NCBI GenBank assembly: GCA_004367505.1
Contig: SFCB01000150.1
Coordinates: forward strand, 1 to 64,000
Direction of reading: 5' to 3'
DNA from: Chloroflexi bacterium OHK40
Lineage (GTDB): Bacteria; Chloroflexota; Chloroflexia; Chloroflexales; Chloroflexaceae
Length of the DNA stretch: 64,000 nucleotides
The notes beneath the pieces are model-generated. The model was not told where the DNA came from and did not search any database. It saw only the letters and a program-made list of their open reading frames with translations. This document shows, piece by piece, positions 56,992 through 64,000 of this stretch. Numbering within the stretch: position 1 is the first letter of the stretch; each line of letters opens with the position of its first letter. A program made the position numbers and the translations under genes.

Positions 56992-58083
56992 TCAGGCGAT
57001 ACGGTAGGGCGCGAGGACCGCCTCATTCGGATCGATCCCGATCCCGGGCACCTCGGGCGGGCTCACCGTACCATCGGCATTGAGCCGAATCGGCGCGTGG
57101 TACATCGACTCCCAGAGCGGATTGAAGGCCGCCGGGTAGAACTCCAGCATCAGGCCGTTGGCGAGGGCCGCAACGAGGTGCACATGGACCTCCTGCTCGC
57201 CATGGGGGGCAAGCTCCAGATCGTGGGCCTGGGCCAGGGCGGCAATCTTCATAAACTCGGTAATCCCGCCGCAGTGGGTCGCATCAGCGTTGAGAATGGG
57301 CACGGCCCCGGTAGCGATCAGGTCACGGAAGCCGTAGCGCGTATACTCATTCTCACCGCTCGCAAGCGGGATCGTCGTCGCCTGAGCGATCCGCTGGTAT
57401 CCGGCATAGTCGTCAGGGGCAATCGGCTCCTCGAACCAGAAGGGCGCATAGGGCTCGATCCGCCGGGCCAGCTGGATCGCCTCGTAGGGCTTGTAGGCGC
57501 AATTGGCGTCAACCATCAACTTCACGTCGGCGCCGATCGCCTCGCGTACGGCGCGCACCCGCGCCACATCCTCGGCGATGGGCAGGGCGCCGACCTTCAT
57601 TTTGACGGCCCTGGCACCCAGCTCCACGTAGCTGGCCATCTCGGCGGCCAGCTCGCCGAGCCCTTTGCCTTCGGCGTAGTAGCCACCCGCCACATAGGTG
57701 GGAACGCGGTCGGTGTAGGCGCCCAGCAGCTTGTAGAGCGGCAAGCCGGCGACTCTGGCGCGAATATCCCACAGGCCGATATCGATCGCACTGATTGCCC
57801 GGGTCGTCAGGCCGCGCCGGCCGATCTTCTTTGGCACCCAGAGCTTGTGCCAGATGCGCTCGGTGGCCAGCGGGTCCTCGCCAATCAGCAGAGGGGTGAG
57901 CTGCTCGACGGTCGCCTGCTCGATCCGCCCCGCCCCGCCGGCGAAGCCGACGCCGGTGATGCCCTCGCTGGTAGCGATCTTTACCAGGCTCAGGCCGACG
58001 TAGCGGTAGGTATGTTTGCCATTGGCGATCGGCGTGGGGCGAGGCCAGCGGTATGCCTCAACCGAAACAGCGGTGATCTGCAC
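56992..58083 (-). CDS. Enolase-superfamily (mandelate racemase type) sugar-acid dehydratase, copy 2
   Basis: A 363-residue enzyme. Visible residues: Lys161 and Lys163 (KMKVG), metal ligands Asp192 (DANCAY), Glu218 (FEEP) and Glu244 (SGENEYTRY), Asp267 (NADATHCGG) and His294 (LAPHGEQ). It shares the mandelate-racemase fold and catalytic plan with copy 1 but only moderate sequence similarity, so it probably has a different acid-sugar substrate. The start is GTG; its GGAG overlaps the stop region of the lacI-type gene 5 bp upstream, so the two are cotranscribed. It is followed by a terminator. Confidence 0.9.
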   Translation of the reverse strand: MQITAVSVEAYRWPRPTPIANGKHTYRYVGLSLVKIATSEGITGVGFAGGAGRIEQATVEQLTPLLIGEDPLATERIWHKLWVPKKIGRRGLTTRAISAIDIGLWDIRARVAGLPLYKLLGAYTDRVPTYVAGGYYAEGKGLGELAAEMASYVELGARAVKMKVGALPIAEDVARVRAVREAIGADVKLMVDANCAYKPYEAIQLARRIEPYAPFWFEEPIAPDDYAGYQRIAQATTIPLASGENEYTRYGFRDLIATGAVPILNADATHCGGITEFMKIAALAQAHDLELAPHGEQEVHVHLVAALANGLMLEFYPAAFNPLWESMYHAPIRLNADGTVSPPEVPGIGIDPNEAVLAPYRIA

Positions 58084-58088
58084 GCAGG

Positions 58089-59144
58089 TTACTCCATGGC
58101 TATGGCCCGGCCATTGCGCCGCGCGCGCGCGAACGCGGGCGGGCTCACCGTCTCCCCCTCCACCAGGCGCACCCCGAGCAGGACGCGCTGGATCGGTGCT
58201 TCGGCATCGGCGGCACGCTCCTGGATCCGCCGTACCGCCAGCGCGCCCATCTCCAGCTTCGGCACGTGGATCGTCGTCAGGCGCGTCGTGGTGAGGTTGG
58301 AGAGATCAAGGTCATCGAAGCCAACCACCGAGAGGTCGTCACCGGGCTGCAGGCCAGCATCGCCCAGAGCCAGCAGGGCGCCGTACGCGCTCACATCGTT
58401 GACACAGAAGAGCGCGGTGCAGCCCGTCTCGCGGCGCAACAGTTCGGCGACGGCCTCGCGGGCCGACTGGGGCGCCATCGACGAGCTGACGACCCACTGC
58501 GGGTCGGGGTTAATCCCAGCCTCACGCAGGGCCGCCTCGTAGCCCTGGAGCCGCAGCCGGGTGGTGTAGCGATCGCGCCCGTGCAGGTAGGCGATCCGCT
58601 GGTGGCCGGCGGCCAGCAGGTGGCGGACGGCAAGCTGGGCACCGTGGTAGTAGTCAGGCAAGACGGCGTCTACCGGCTGGTCGACGACGTTGTTGAGCAG
58701 GACGAGCGGGTAGCCCTGGCCTTGCACAGCGGCGACATCCTCGGCGGTGAAGGGGCCAACCAGCAGGATCCCGCTGTCGCCGGGGGGCTCCAGCCGCTCG
58801 AGCTGCCGCTCCAGTGGCGTGCCATCGTCGAGGGCAAAGCGCATACTGATGCGCTGGCGCCGGCACTCGGCCTCGACCCCTTGCAGCACGTAGCCGTAAA
58901 AGTCGCCCAGCATGGCGGCCAGGCCAACCCGGTTGTGGACGCGCACCAGGAAGATCAGACTCCGAAGGGCCGTGGGCTCTCCCCGCCCCGCCCGCTCCCG
59001 GGGGCGGTAGCCCAGCCGCTCGCTGGCCGCGAGCACCCGCTCGCGGATCTCCGGTGAGACGACGGCCGCATTCGTGAATACGCGCGACGCGGTACTCAGC
59101 GATACCCCGGCCGTGGCAGCCACCTCGCGCAGACTTGCGCCCAT
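58089..59144 (-). CDS. LacI-family transcriptional regulator of the uronate locus
   Basis: A 351-residue repressor. The N-terminal helix-turn-helix is SLREVAATAGVSLSTASRVF with the following hinge helix region SERLGYRPRERA. A periplasmic-binding-type effector domain fills residues 65-345 (ILLVGPFTAEDV, HQRIAYLHGRDRY, FCVNDVSAYGALLALGDAG). GGAGG precedes the ATG. Its own promoter overlaps a TCTGAAA/TTTCA site, suggesting autoregulation. A uronate intermediate such as 2-keto-3-deoxygluconate is the likely inducer, by analogy with other LacI-type uronate regulators. Confidence 0.93.
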   Translation of the reverse strand: MGASLREVAATAGVSLSTASRVFTNAAVVSPEIRERVLAASERLGYRPRERAGRGEPTALRSLIFLVRVHNRVGLAAMLGDFYGYVLQGVEAECRRQRISMRFALDDGTPLERQLERLEPPGDSGILLVGPFTAEDVAAVQGQGYPLVLLNNVVDQPVDAVLPDYYHGAQLAVRHLLAAGHQRIAYLHGRDRYTTRLRLQGYEAALREAGINPDPQWVVSSSMAPQSAREAVAELLRRETGCTALFCVNDVSAYGALLALGDAGLQPGDDLSVVGFDDLDLSNLTTTRLTTIHVPKLEMGALAVRRIQERAADAEAPIQRVLLGVRLVEGETVSPPAFARARRNGRAIAME

Positions 59145-59177
59145 ACTGTCCTCCCTGAAGCTCAACCACTGAGCACT

Positions 59178-59240
59178 ATTGTAGCGTATGTTCTGAAAAA
59201 TTTCAAGAAATTTCTCCGTGGTTTTCTTCAATCTCTGAAA
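59178..59240 (-). promoter_or_regulatory. lacI-gene promoter with overlapping operator candidates
   Basis: On the minus strand TTGAAA (plus 59201-59206) and TACAAT (59178-59183) are spaced by 17 bp. TGAAAAATTTCA (59194-59205), an imperfect palindrome with TGAAA/TTTCA arms, covers the -35 and spacer. TCTGAAA occurs at 59192-59198 and 59234-59240. The AT-rich character is unusual for this genome. Confidence 0.65.
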
Positions 59241-59359
59241 AACTCTACCAGCTGGCAACCCGTGTATTTCTTTGCCAGCGCCCTGCTCTGTGCAGGCAAG
59301 CGGCGATCGTCGTCTACGTGGCAAACCGCCAGAGCAGTTCAGAGAAAGAGGGCTGCACC

Positions 59360-60487
59360 ATGTCTCGGAAGGTCATCATCGCGCTCATCACCCTGTTCGC
59401 GTTGGCACCCATCATGGCACAACCGGCCTATGCCCAGATCCCGATGAACAGTACAGCCCAGCTAAAGCAGGCCTGCGAAACCAGCACTGGCAACCGCGTC
59501 ACGATCACGGCCTCGACCGACATCAAGGAGGGCGTGCTGCGCGGCGTGCCGCTGGCGCAGTTCGAGACGGTCAACAGTGGCTGTACGATTGTGCTTGGCC
59601 CTTCCGCAAAGTTCAAGTTCGACGGCGTCGCGATGAACTTCCTCGGCCCGTTGCGCATCGAGAGCGCCACCGGCAACGAGCTCGAGTTTGACAAGAGCGA
59701 TGTCTACGCCCGCTCTGTGACACTGCAACTCACCGGCGACGGGAGCGCACTCTTCATTCAGGAGTCGGGTGTTAACGCCCTGGCTGGCGACACCGTCGTG
59801 ACGTTCGGCACCAACGCCAAGCTCGAAGTGAATGGGAACAGCGCCTCCTACGGGCGCCTGCTGGAGGCCAGCAACGTCGTTCGCCTGACGGCCGGTACCA
59901 AGTTTACCGCATCGCTCCGGCAGGGCTACTTCTGGGGCGTCAACGGTGTGGACATTAATCTAACCGGCGACGAGACGATCTACAAGTTCACCGAGTTCAA
60001 CACCCACGCGCAGCCTGGCACGGTGAGCTTCCGCGCGAGCGGTGCCAAGTCGATCTTCGAGTTTGGCCGCGGCAGCATCTATGGCCATTCCGGAGTGTCG
60101 CTGACGATGACCGGCGCAGAGAACCAGCTGATCACCTCGGACTTCACCGCGTTCAACACCTACACCGGCACAGGCGTGCGCATCGCCGTAGGTGCCAATC
60201 AGGCGAAGGGCACGATCAAGATGAGCCAGGCGCGCTTTGGCGGCGCGGGCGGGCTGGTGATCGAGGCCGGTATCGGTGGCAGTGATAGCCTGGTCGAGTT
60301 CGTCCAGGGGTCGGTGATCGGGATGAATGGCACCGGCGTGCGGATCACCAGCGGCCCCGGCGGCCAGACGATCGTCAAGGATAGCTCGCTGACACCCGAG
60401 ACGGCACCGGTGACGATCAGCAGTCAGGGCTTCTGCCTGGCCGAGAACAACGTGATCCGCGCCTCGACCCAGCTGCTCTGTCCGTAA
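59360..60487 (+). CDS. Secreted beta-structured repeat protein of unknown function
   Basis: A 375-residue exported protein with a Sec signal peptide (residues 1-26, cleavage near AYAQ). The rest is a series of about 20-25-residue units rich in Gly, Ser, Thr, Asn and Val, for example VNALAGDTVVTFGTNAKLEV, GVSLTMTGAENQLITSDF and GVRITSGPGGQTIVKDS. This spacing suggests a right-handed beta-helix of the pectate-lyase-like fold, but no catalytic motif is recognised. It lies divergent from the lacI-type gene at the edge of the uronate locus and could bind extracellular polysaccharide. The ATG gives the clean signal peptide; an in-frame GTG 42 bp upstream does not. Confidence 0.8.
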   Translation: MSRKVIIALITLFALAPIMAQPAYAQIPMNSTAQLKQACETSTGNRVTITASTDIKEGVLRGVPLAQFETVNSGCTIVLGPSAKFKFDGVAMNFLGPLRIESATGNELEFDKSDVYARSVTLQLTGDGSALFIQESGVNALAGDTVVTFGTNAKLEVNGNSASYGRLLEASNVVRLTAGTKFTASLRQGYFWGVNGVDINLTGDETIYKFTEFNTHAQPGTVSFRASGAKSIFEFGRGSIYGHSGVSLTMTGAENQLITSDFTAFNTYTGTGVRIAVGANQAKGTIKMSQARFGGAGGLVIEAGIGGSDSLVEFVQGSVIGMNGTGVRITSGPGGQTIVKDSSLTPETAPVTISSQGFCLAENNVIRASTQLLCP

Positions 60488-60502
60488 TGCCCCTCGCCCC
60501 AG

Positions 60503-60548
60503 GCAGCCCATACCCCCCGCGCCCACGGACGCAGGGGGTATGGGCTGC
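60503..60548 (+). terminator. Long hairpin terminator
   Basis: GCAGCCCATACCCCC (60503-60517) pairs perfectly with 60534-60548, a 15-bp stem with a 16-nt loop, right after the secreted protein gene. Confidence 0.7.
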
Positions 60549-60554
60549 GCTCCG

Positions 60555-60758
60555 TCACACACCGCTGAAGGCGCTGAAGCCACCGTCCACCGGCACGACC
60601 ACACCACTGACAAAGTTTGCGCCCGGCCCGCAGAGCCAGAGCAAGGTGCTGAGCAGTTCCTCGGGCCTGCCAAAGCGCCCCGCCGGCGTATGATCGATGA
60701 TCGTCTGCCCGCGTGAGGTGAGTGTGCCATCGTCGTTGAGCAGCAGCGCGTCGTGCTT
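60555..60758 (-). pseudogene. 3' remnant of an SDR fructuronate reductase (D-mannonate oxidoreductase)
   Basis: About 67 codons ending in VVVPVDGGFSAFSGV remain, preceded by GTLTSRGQTIIDHTPAGRFG and RPEELLSTLLWLC. This C-terminal block is characteristic of the SDR-type UxuB enzymes that reduce D-fructuronate to D-mannonate. The Rossmann fold and active-site Tyr-Lys are absent: upstream sequence loses similarity at about 60758 and runs into the methyltransferase promoter region. The gene is therefore truncated. It is in minus orientation like the uronate locus, suggesting that the locus once extended here. Confidence 0.75.
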
Positions 60759-60883
60759 TCTTGCTTTTGTCCGATTGCTCCGGCGCGCGTTCCTGCTACC
60801 CTGGCTGTAGCGAACAAACGCTGCGCGCCAGCCAGGGTAAGGCAAAGGCGGCTGGCGCCAGGAGTGATAGAAAAGGTCTGCCG

Positions 60884-61588
60884 GTGAGCGACCACACAGG
60901 CAAGAGCTACGAGGCCATCGCCGACTCATACGCGGCGAAGGTCGACGCCAGTCCGATGAACGCCCTGTATGAGCGCCCTGCCGTCCTCGCGCTGCTGCCG
61001 CCGCTGGCGGGCACACACGTCCTCGATATTGGCTGCGGCTCAGGCTGGTACGCCGAGTACCTGCTGAGTCATGGGGCAACCGTCACGTCGTTCGACCTCG
61101 ACGCGACCTTCGTCGAGCTGACGCGGACGCGCGTCGGGGAGCGCGCCACCGTGCTGCGCGCCAACCTCGCCGAGCCGCTCGCCTTCGCGCAGAGCGGCGA
61201 GTTCGATCTGGCTGTCGCCCCTCTCGTATTGCACTACCTGCGCGACTGGACCCGGCCGCTTCGCGAGATCTACCGGGTGCTCCGCCCGGGCGGCGCCCTC
61301 GTCTTCTCGACCCATCACCCCTTTATGGACTGGCAGGAGTTCAAGCGCGAGGACTATTTCGCGCTCGACCTGCTGGAAGACTACTGGCAGGGGGTGGGCG
61401 CAGTGCAATTCTACCGCCGGCCCCTCACGGCGATCAGCGCGACCCTCATCGAGGCCGGGTTCGTGATCGAGCGCCTGGTGGAGCCGCAGCCGTCGCCACC
61501 GTTCAGGGAGGCTCGCCCGGAGCTCTTCGAGCGGCTGATGCGCCAGCCCTGGTTCCTCGTCGTCAAGGCGCGCAAGCTCGGGCCGTGA
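60884..61588 (+). CDS. Class I SAM-dependent methyltransferase
   Basis: A 234-residue methyltransferase of the Methyltransf_11/25 type. Motif I is VLDIGCGSGWYAEYL (about residues 48-62), with SFDLD at the acidic SAM ribose-binding position and LRPGGALVFSTHHP as post-motif. The substrate cannot be told from sequence; small-molecule targets are usual for this type. The GTG start follows AAAAGG; a longer in-frame start exists but lacks similarity. It starts just past the truncated SDR remnant. Confidence 0.88.
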   Translation: MSDHTGKSYEAIADSYAAKVDASPMNALYERPAVLALLPPLAGTHVLDIGCGSGWYAEYLLSHGATVTSFDLDATFVELTRTRVGERATVLRANLAEPLAFAQSGEFDLAVAPLVLHYLRDWTRPLREIYRVLRPGGALVFSTHHPFMDWQEFKREDYFALDLLEDYWQGVGAVQFYRRPLTAISATLIEAGFVIERLVEPQPSPPFREARPELFERLMRQPWFLVVKARKLGP

Positions 61589-61700
61589 AACAGCTCGTCA
61601 GCGCACAGGCGGGCTGACGCACCACGCGCGGGCATGCCACTGCCCGCCTGCCTGATAGCAGCCGCGCCGGTGCGCTCTGTCACGATCTGCTGGCGCAACT

Positions 61701-62831
61701 CTACCGATCAGCTGTGGGACGCGCCCCTGGCCCATCCTGTAGCAGCGCAGCGATGCCATCTACGGCGCGCGCGGCTACGCGGCCAATGGCCTGAATCCAG
61801 CCCTCGGTGGTCGGGTAGCTGTAGCCGACGCAGACCAGGCGCGGGTTCGTCTGCGCACGCCCGTAGCCGTCCAGCATCGGGCGGCCCTTGCCGTCGAAGG
61901 TGAGCAAGTGCGCAACCGGATCCAGCGCGGGGCGATAGCCAGTCGCCAGGATGAGTGCGTCGAACGGGGCGCTGCGATGGTCGTCGAAGTGGGCCACACC
62001 GCCCGCGAGCCGCGCAAGGCCGGGATAGACGCCCACCCGCCCGGCGGCCACTGCCTCCGGCAGTTCGTAACCGACAACCGGAAAGTGGTCGAGGGGCGAG
62101 CCCGGTGGCAGGGGCAGGCCGAGGTGGCCAAAGTCGCGTCGCCACAGCAGGCGCTCGGCCAGCGGGCGGGGTAGCGTGCGCATGAGCCACGCCCCGAGCC
62201 GCACCGCCACGGCTGAGGGTGGCTCAGGAACGAAGGCCACCCCGCCGCGCACCGCGATCGCTGTCGCCACCCCGTGCTCGGCCAGCTCGACCGCAATCTC
62301 GCTGCCCGAGTTGCCAGCACCGACAACCAGCACACGCTGGCCGGTGAAGGGCTGCGGGTTGCGGTAGTCGCGGCTATGCAGGATCGGGCCATCGAATCGC
62401 TCCTCGCCAGGGATGGCGGGGCGCACCGGTGCGCTCCAGATCCCGGTTGCCATCACGAGCACGCTCGCCTCCAGCGTCCCCCGGCTGGTGTCGAGGCGCC
62501 AGCAGCTCCCATCGAAGGCGGCACCACACAGCTCCACCCCCTCGTCAACGCGCAACGCGAAGTGGCGGACGTACTGCTGCAGATAGGCCAGGAACTGGGC
62601 ACGACTCGGAAAGCGCGGGTAGGCCGCGGGCATCGGCAGTCCTGGGAGCGCCGAGACCTGCTTCACCGTATGGAGGCAGAGCCGGTCGTAGTGGTGATAC
62701 CACGCCTCGCCAACCCGGCCCCGCTCCAGCACCCGGTAGACCATGCCCCGCCGCGCGAGCTCATGAGCCACGGCAAGGCCTGCCGGCCCCGCCCCCACCA
62801 CGACCACCTGGCTGCGTGCCGGCTCCATCAT
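61701..62831 (-). CDS. Flavin-containing monooxygenase
   Basis: A 376-residue FAD/NADPH enzyme. FAD-binding GAGPAGLAVAHEL lies at residues 13-25; the FMO signature F-x-G-x3-H-x3-Y is seen in RFDGPILHSRDY; the NADPH-binding GAGNSGSEIAVEL follows. It is short but complete for the YUCCA/CzcO-like bacterial group. It oxygenates nitrogen, sulfur or ketone substrates, which are unknown here. The start overlaps the stop codon of the fused-SDR gene (ATGA), so both are one operon, an arrangement also seen in mycobacterial mymA-type operons. Confidence 0.9.
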   Translation of the reverse strand: MMEPARSQVVVVGAGPAGLAVAHELARRGMVYRVLERGRVGEAWYHHYDRLCLHTVKQVSALPGLPMPAAYPRFPSRAQFLAYLQQYVRHFALRVDEGVELCGAAFDGSCWRLDTSRGTLEASVLVMATGIWSAPVRPAIPGEERFDGPILHSRDYRNPQPFTGQRVLVVGAGNSGSEIAVELAEHGVATAIAVRGGVAFVPEPPSAVAVRLGAWLMRTLPRPLAERLLWRRDFGHLGLPLPPGSPLDHFPVVGYELPEAVAAGRVGVYPGLARLAGGVAHFDDHRSAPFDALILATGYRPALDPVAHLLTFDGKGRPMLDGYGRAQTNPRLVCVGYSYPTTEGWIQAIGRVAARAVDGIAALLQDGPGARPTADR

Positions 62832-64000
62832 GGCTGCCGCTCCAGGGTCTGGCCGGCGAGCACCCCCGTCTGTGGCAGCCTGTCGAGGATGGCCCGGTGC
62901 ATCAGCGCCTCGGTGAGCGCCGGGGCAAGCCGCCCAACGGCGGCGATGAGGCGGTTCGCGGGGCCGGGCACGAGCTCGGGTTCGCGGCGCTCCACCGCGC
63001 CAGCGAGCAGTTCCGCCAGGCGCTCCGGCGGCATACGCCGGCGCTCGCGGCGGTTGTCGGGGCTGTAGCGGCGGGCGTGGGCCGTGCGGGTCGGGCCGGG
63101 GTAGACGGTGAGCACATGCACACCCTGCGGCGCAAGCGCGGCGCGCAGGCTGCGAGCATAGGCGGCCAGGCCATCCTTACTTGCCGCGTACACCGCCGCA
63201 CCCGGGTAGCCGGTGAAGACTGAGAGCGAGGCGATGAAGACCAGCGTCGCGCCGGGCGCGACCAGCCCCCCGCAGAGCATGCCGGCGGTCAACTGCACGG
63301 GTGCCCGCAGATTTACGTCAAGCACCACTGCCTGGCGGGCAATCGCCCCCTCAGCGAAGCGCCCCACCGCGCTGATACCAGCGCTGTGGACCACCACGTC
63401 GGCGGGCGGCAGAGCGGCGAGGTGCCGCAGCGTCACGGCCACCGCGCCTGCCTGTGCCAGATCGACGTGGATCCACCCGGCCACCCCACCCGCGCCGCGC
63501 AGGGCCTGGCACAGCCGGGCAGCACGCTCGGCGTCGCGGTCAACGATCGTCACGGCGAAGCCCGCCCGCGCGAAACGCTCGGCCACCGCCCGCCCGATCC
63601 CATCGGCGCCCCCGGTGACGACGCAGTGGCGCCGGGAGCAGGTAGCGGGCGGCGGGCTAAAGGCCCTGGGAGCCCCCGGCATCCGGGCCTGTCTGGCCAC
63701 GGCGAAGCGATCCGCTACTCCGCGCAGATGCCTGCCGCTGAGGCGCAACAACCGGTTGCCGAGCCCGATCGTCACAACGGGCACGCCACCCGCGATGGCA
63801 CGGACAATCCGCCGCGCTACCCGCTCGGGCCGAGGGAAGTGTGACCAGCCCACACGCTCCAGGGGCGCGCCGCTCTTCGCGTGCATGCCGGTGCGGGTGG
63901 CGCCGGGATGGATGACCTGAACGCCCACGCGGCCACGCAACTCCACCCGCAGGCTGCGGGCGAAGCCCTCCAGGGCGGCTTTTGTGGCCCCGTAGACGGC
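62828..64000 (-). CDS. Fused double short-chain dehydrogenase (5' end outside window)
   Basis: The last 390 residues of a larger protein. The first 110 visible residues are the C-terminal half of an SDR: YGATKAALEGFARSLR with catalytic Tyr and Lys, then VIHPGATRTGM. After a linker of about 20 residues a complete second SDR begins with VVTGGADGIG, has HSAGIS, and the active site VYAASKDGLAAYARSLR with Tyr and Lys. No stop or start codon separates them, so it is a tandem SDR fusion. Both active sites are intact. It is coupled to the monooxygenase gene downstream. Substrates may be long-chain or steroid-like ketones and alcohols. Confidence 0.88.
   Translation of the reverse strand, partial: AVYGATKAALEGFARSLRVELRGRVGVQVIHPGATRTGMHAKSGAPLERVGWSHFPRPERVARRIVRAIAGGVPVVTIGLGNRLLRLSGRHLRGVADRFAVARQARMPGAPRAFSPPPATCSRRHCVVTGGADGIGRAVAERFARAGFAVTIVDRDAERAARLCQALRGAGGVAGWIHVDLAQAGAVAVTLRHLAALPPADVVVHSAGISAVGRFAEGAIARQAVVLDVNLRAPVQLTAGMLCGGLVAPGATLVFIASLSVFTGYPGAAVYAASKDGLAAYARSLRAALAPQGVHVLTVYPGPTRTAHARRYSPDNRRERRRMPPERLAELLAGAVERREPELVPGPANRLIAAVGRLAPALTEALMHRAILDRLPQTGVLAGQTLERQP

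Overview
The window is a high-GC bacterial chromosome segment, most probably from a filamentous Chloroflexota (Chloroflexia) bacterium. This is an inference from several things seen together: an IleRS of the Thermus/eukaryote-like type behind a full T-box leader, an OleA-like thiolase, Tat/Sec lipoproteins without outer-membrane genes, a STAND-type regulator with TPRs, two Yip1-domain proteins in tandem, and frequent GTG/TTG starts. No rRNA, tRNA, CRISPR array, transposase or prophage gene was recognised.

Left part (1-21 kb), mostly housekeeping and surface functions: a glycine-rich RRM protein, a DEAD-box helicase, a T-box-controlled ileS, a secreted subtilase, a small lipoprotein, an OleA/FabH-like condensing enzyme, an HtrA-like protease, two Yip1 membrane proteins, an orphan OmpR-type response regulator, a translationally coupled ECF sigma / anti-sigma-like / bactofilin-like membrane operon, and a lone BMP-type ABC permease. 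Intergenic regions carry several families of GC-rich hairpin repeats, the largest a three-unit array at 12.73-13.05 kb.

Centre (21-38.5 kb): scpB, a probable oriC with four DnaA boxes, dnaA, an apparently leaderless FtsX/MacB-type permease, a thioredoxin-fold lipoprotein, threonine aldolase, a PAS-GAF-GAF-GGDEF diguanylate cyclase, a MutS-like ATPase without mismatch-recognition domain, a GMC oxidoreductase, and a STAND ATPase regulator divergent from an ECF sigma factor.

Right part (38.5-60.8 kb): a large polyuronide (pectin-type) utilisation locus, 16 genes all on the minus strand. From its upstream end it reads: LacI regulator, enolase-superfamily enzyme, heparinase II/III-like protein, peptide/oligosaccharide ABC importer (binding protein, two permeases, two ATPases), tartrate/D-malate-type dehydrogenase, GH88 unsaturated uronyl hydrolase, second enolase-superfamily enzyme, oligogalacturonide lyase (PL22), an IolB/KduI-family isomerase, a DUF2264 protein, KduD and UxaE. 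Proposed flow: the importer takes up unsaturated oligouronides; GH88 and PL22 degrade them in the cytoplasm to 5-keto-4-deoxyuronate; the IolB-like protein isomerises this and KduD reduces it to 2-keto-3-deoxygluconate. UxaE would connect tagaturonate to fructuronate. No canonical KduI is seen; the IolB-type protein is the candidate. Repeated TCTGAAA motifs lie at both promoters of the locus. Beyond it lie a secreted beta-structured repeat protein and a 67-codon remnant of an SDR fructuronate reductase, suggesting that the locus was once longer.

The right edge holds a methyltransferase, a flavin monooxygenase and the 3' part of an unusual protein made of two fused SDR domains.
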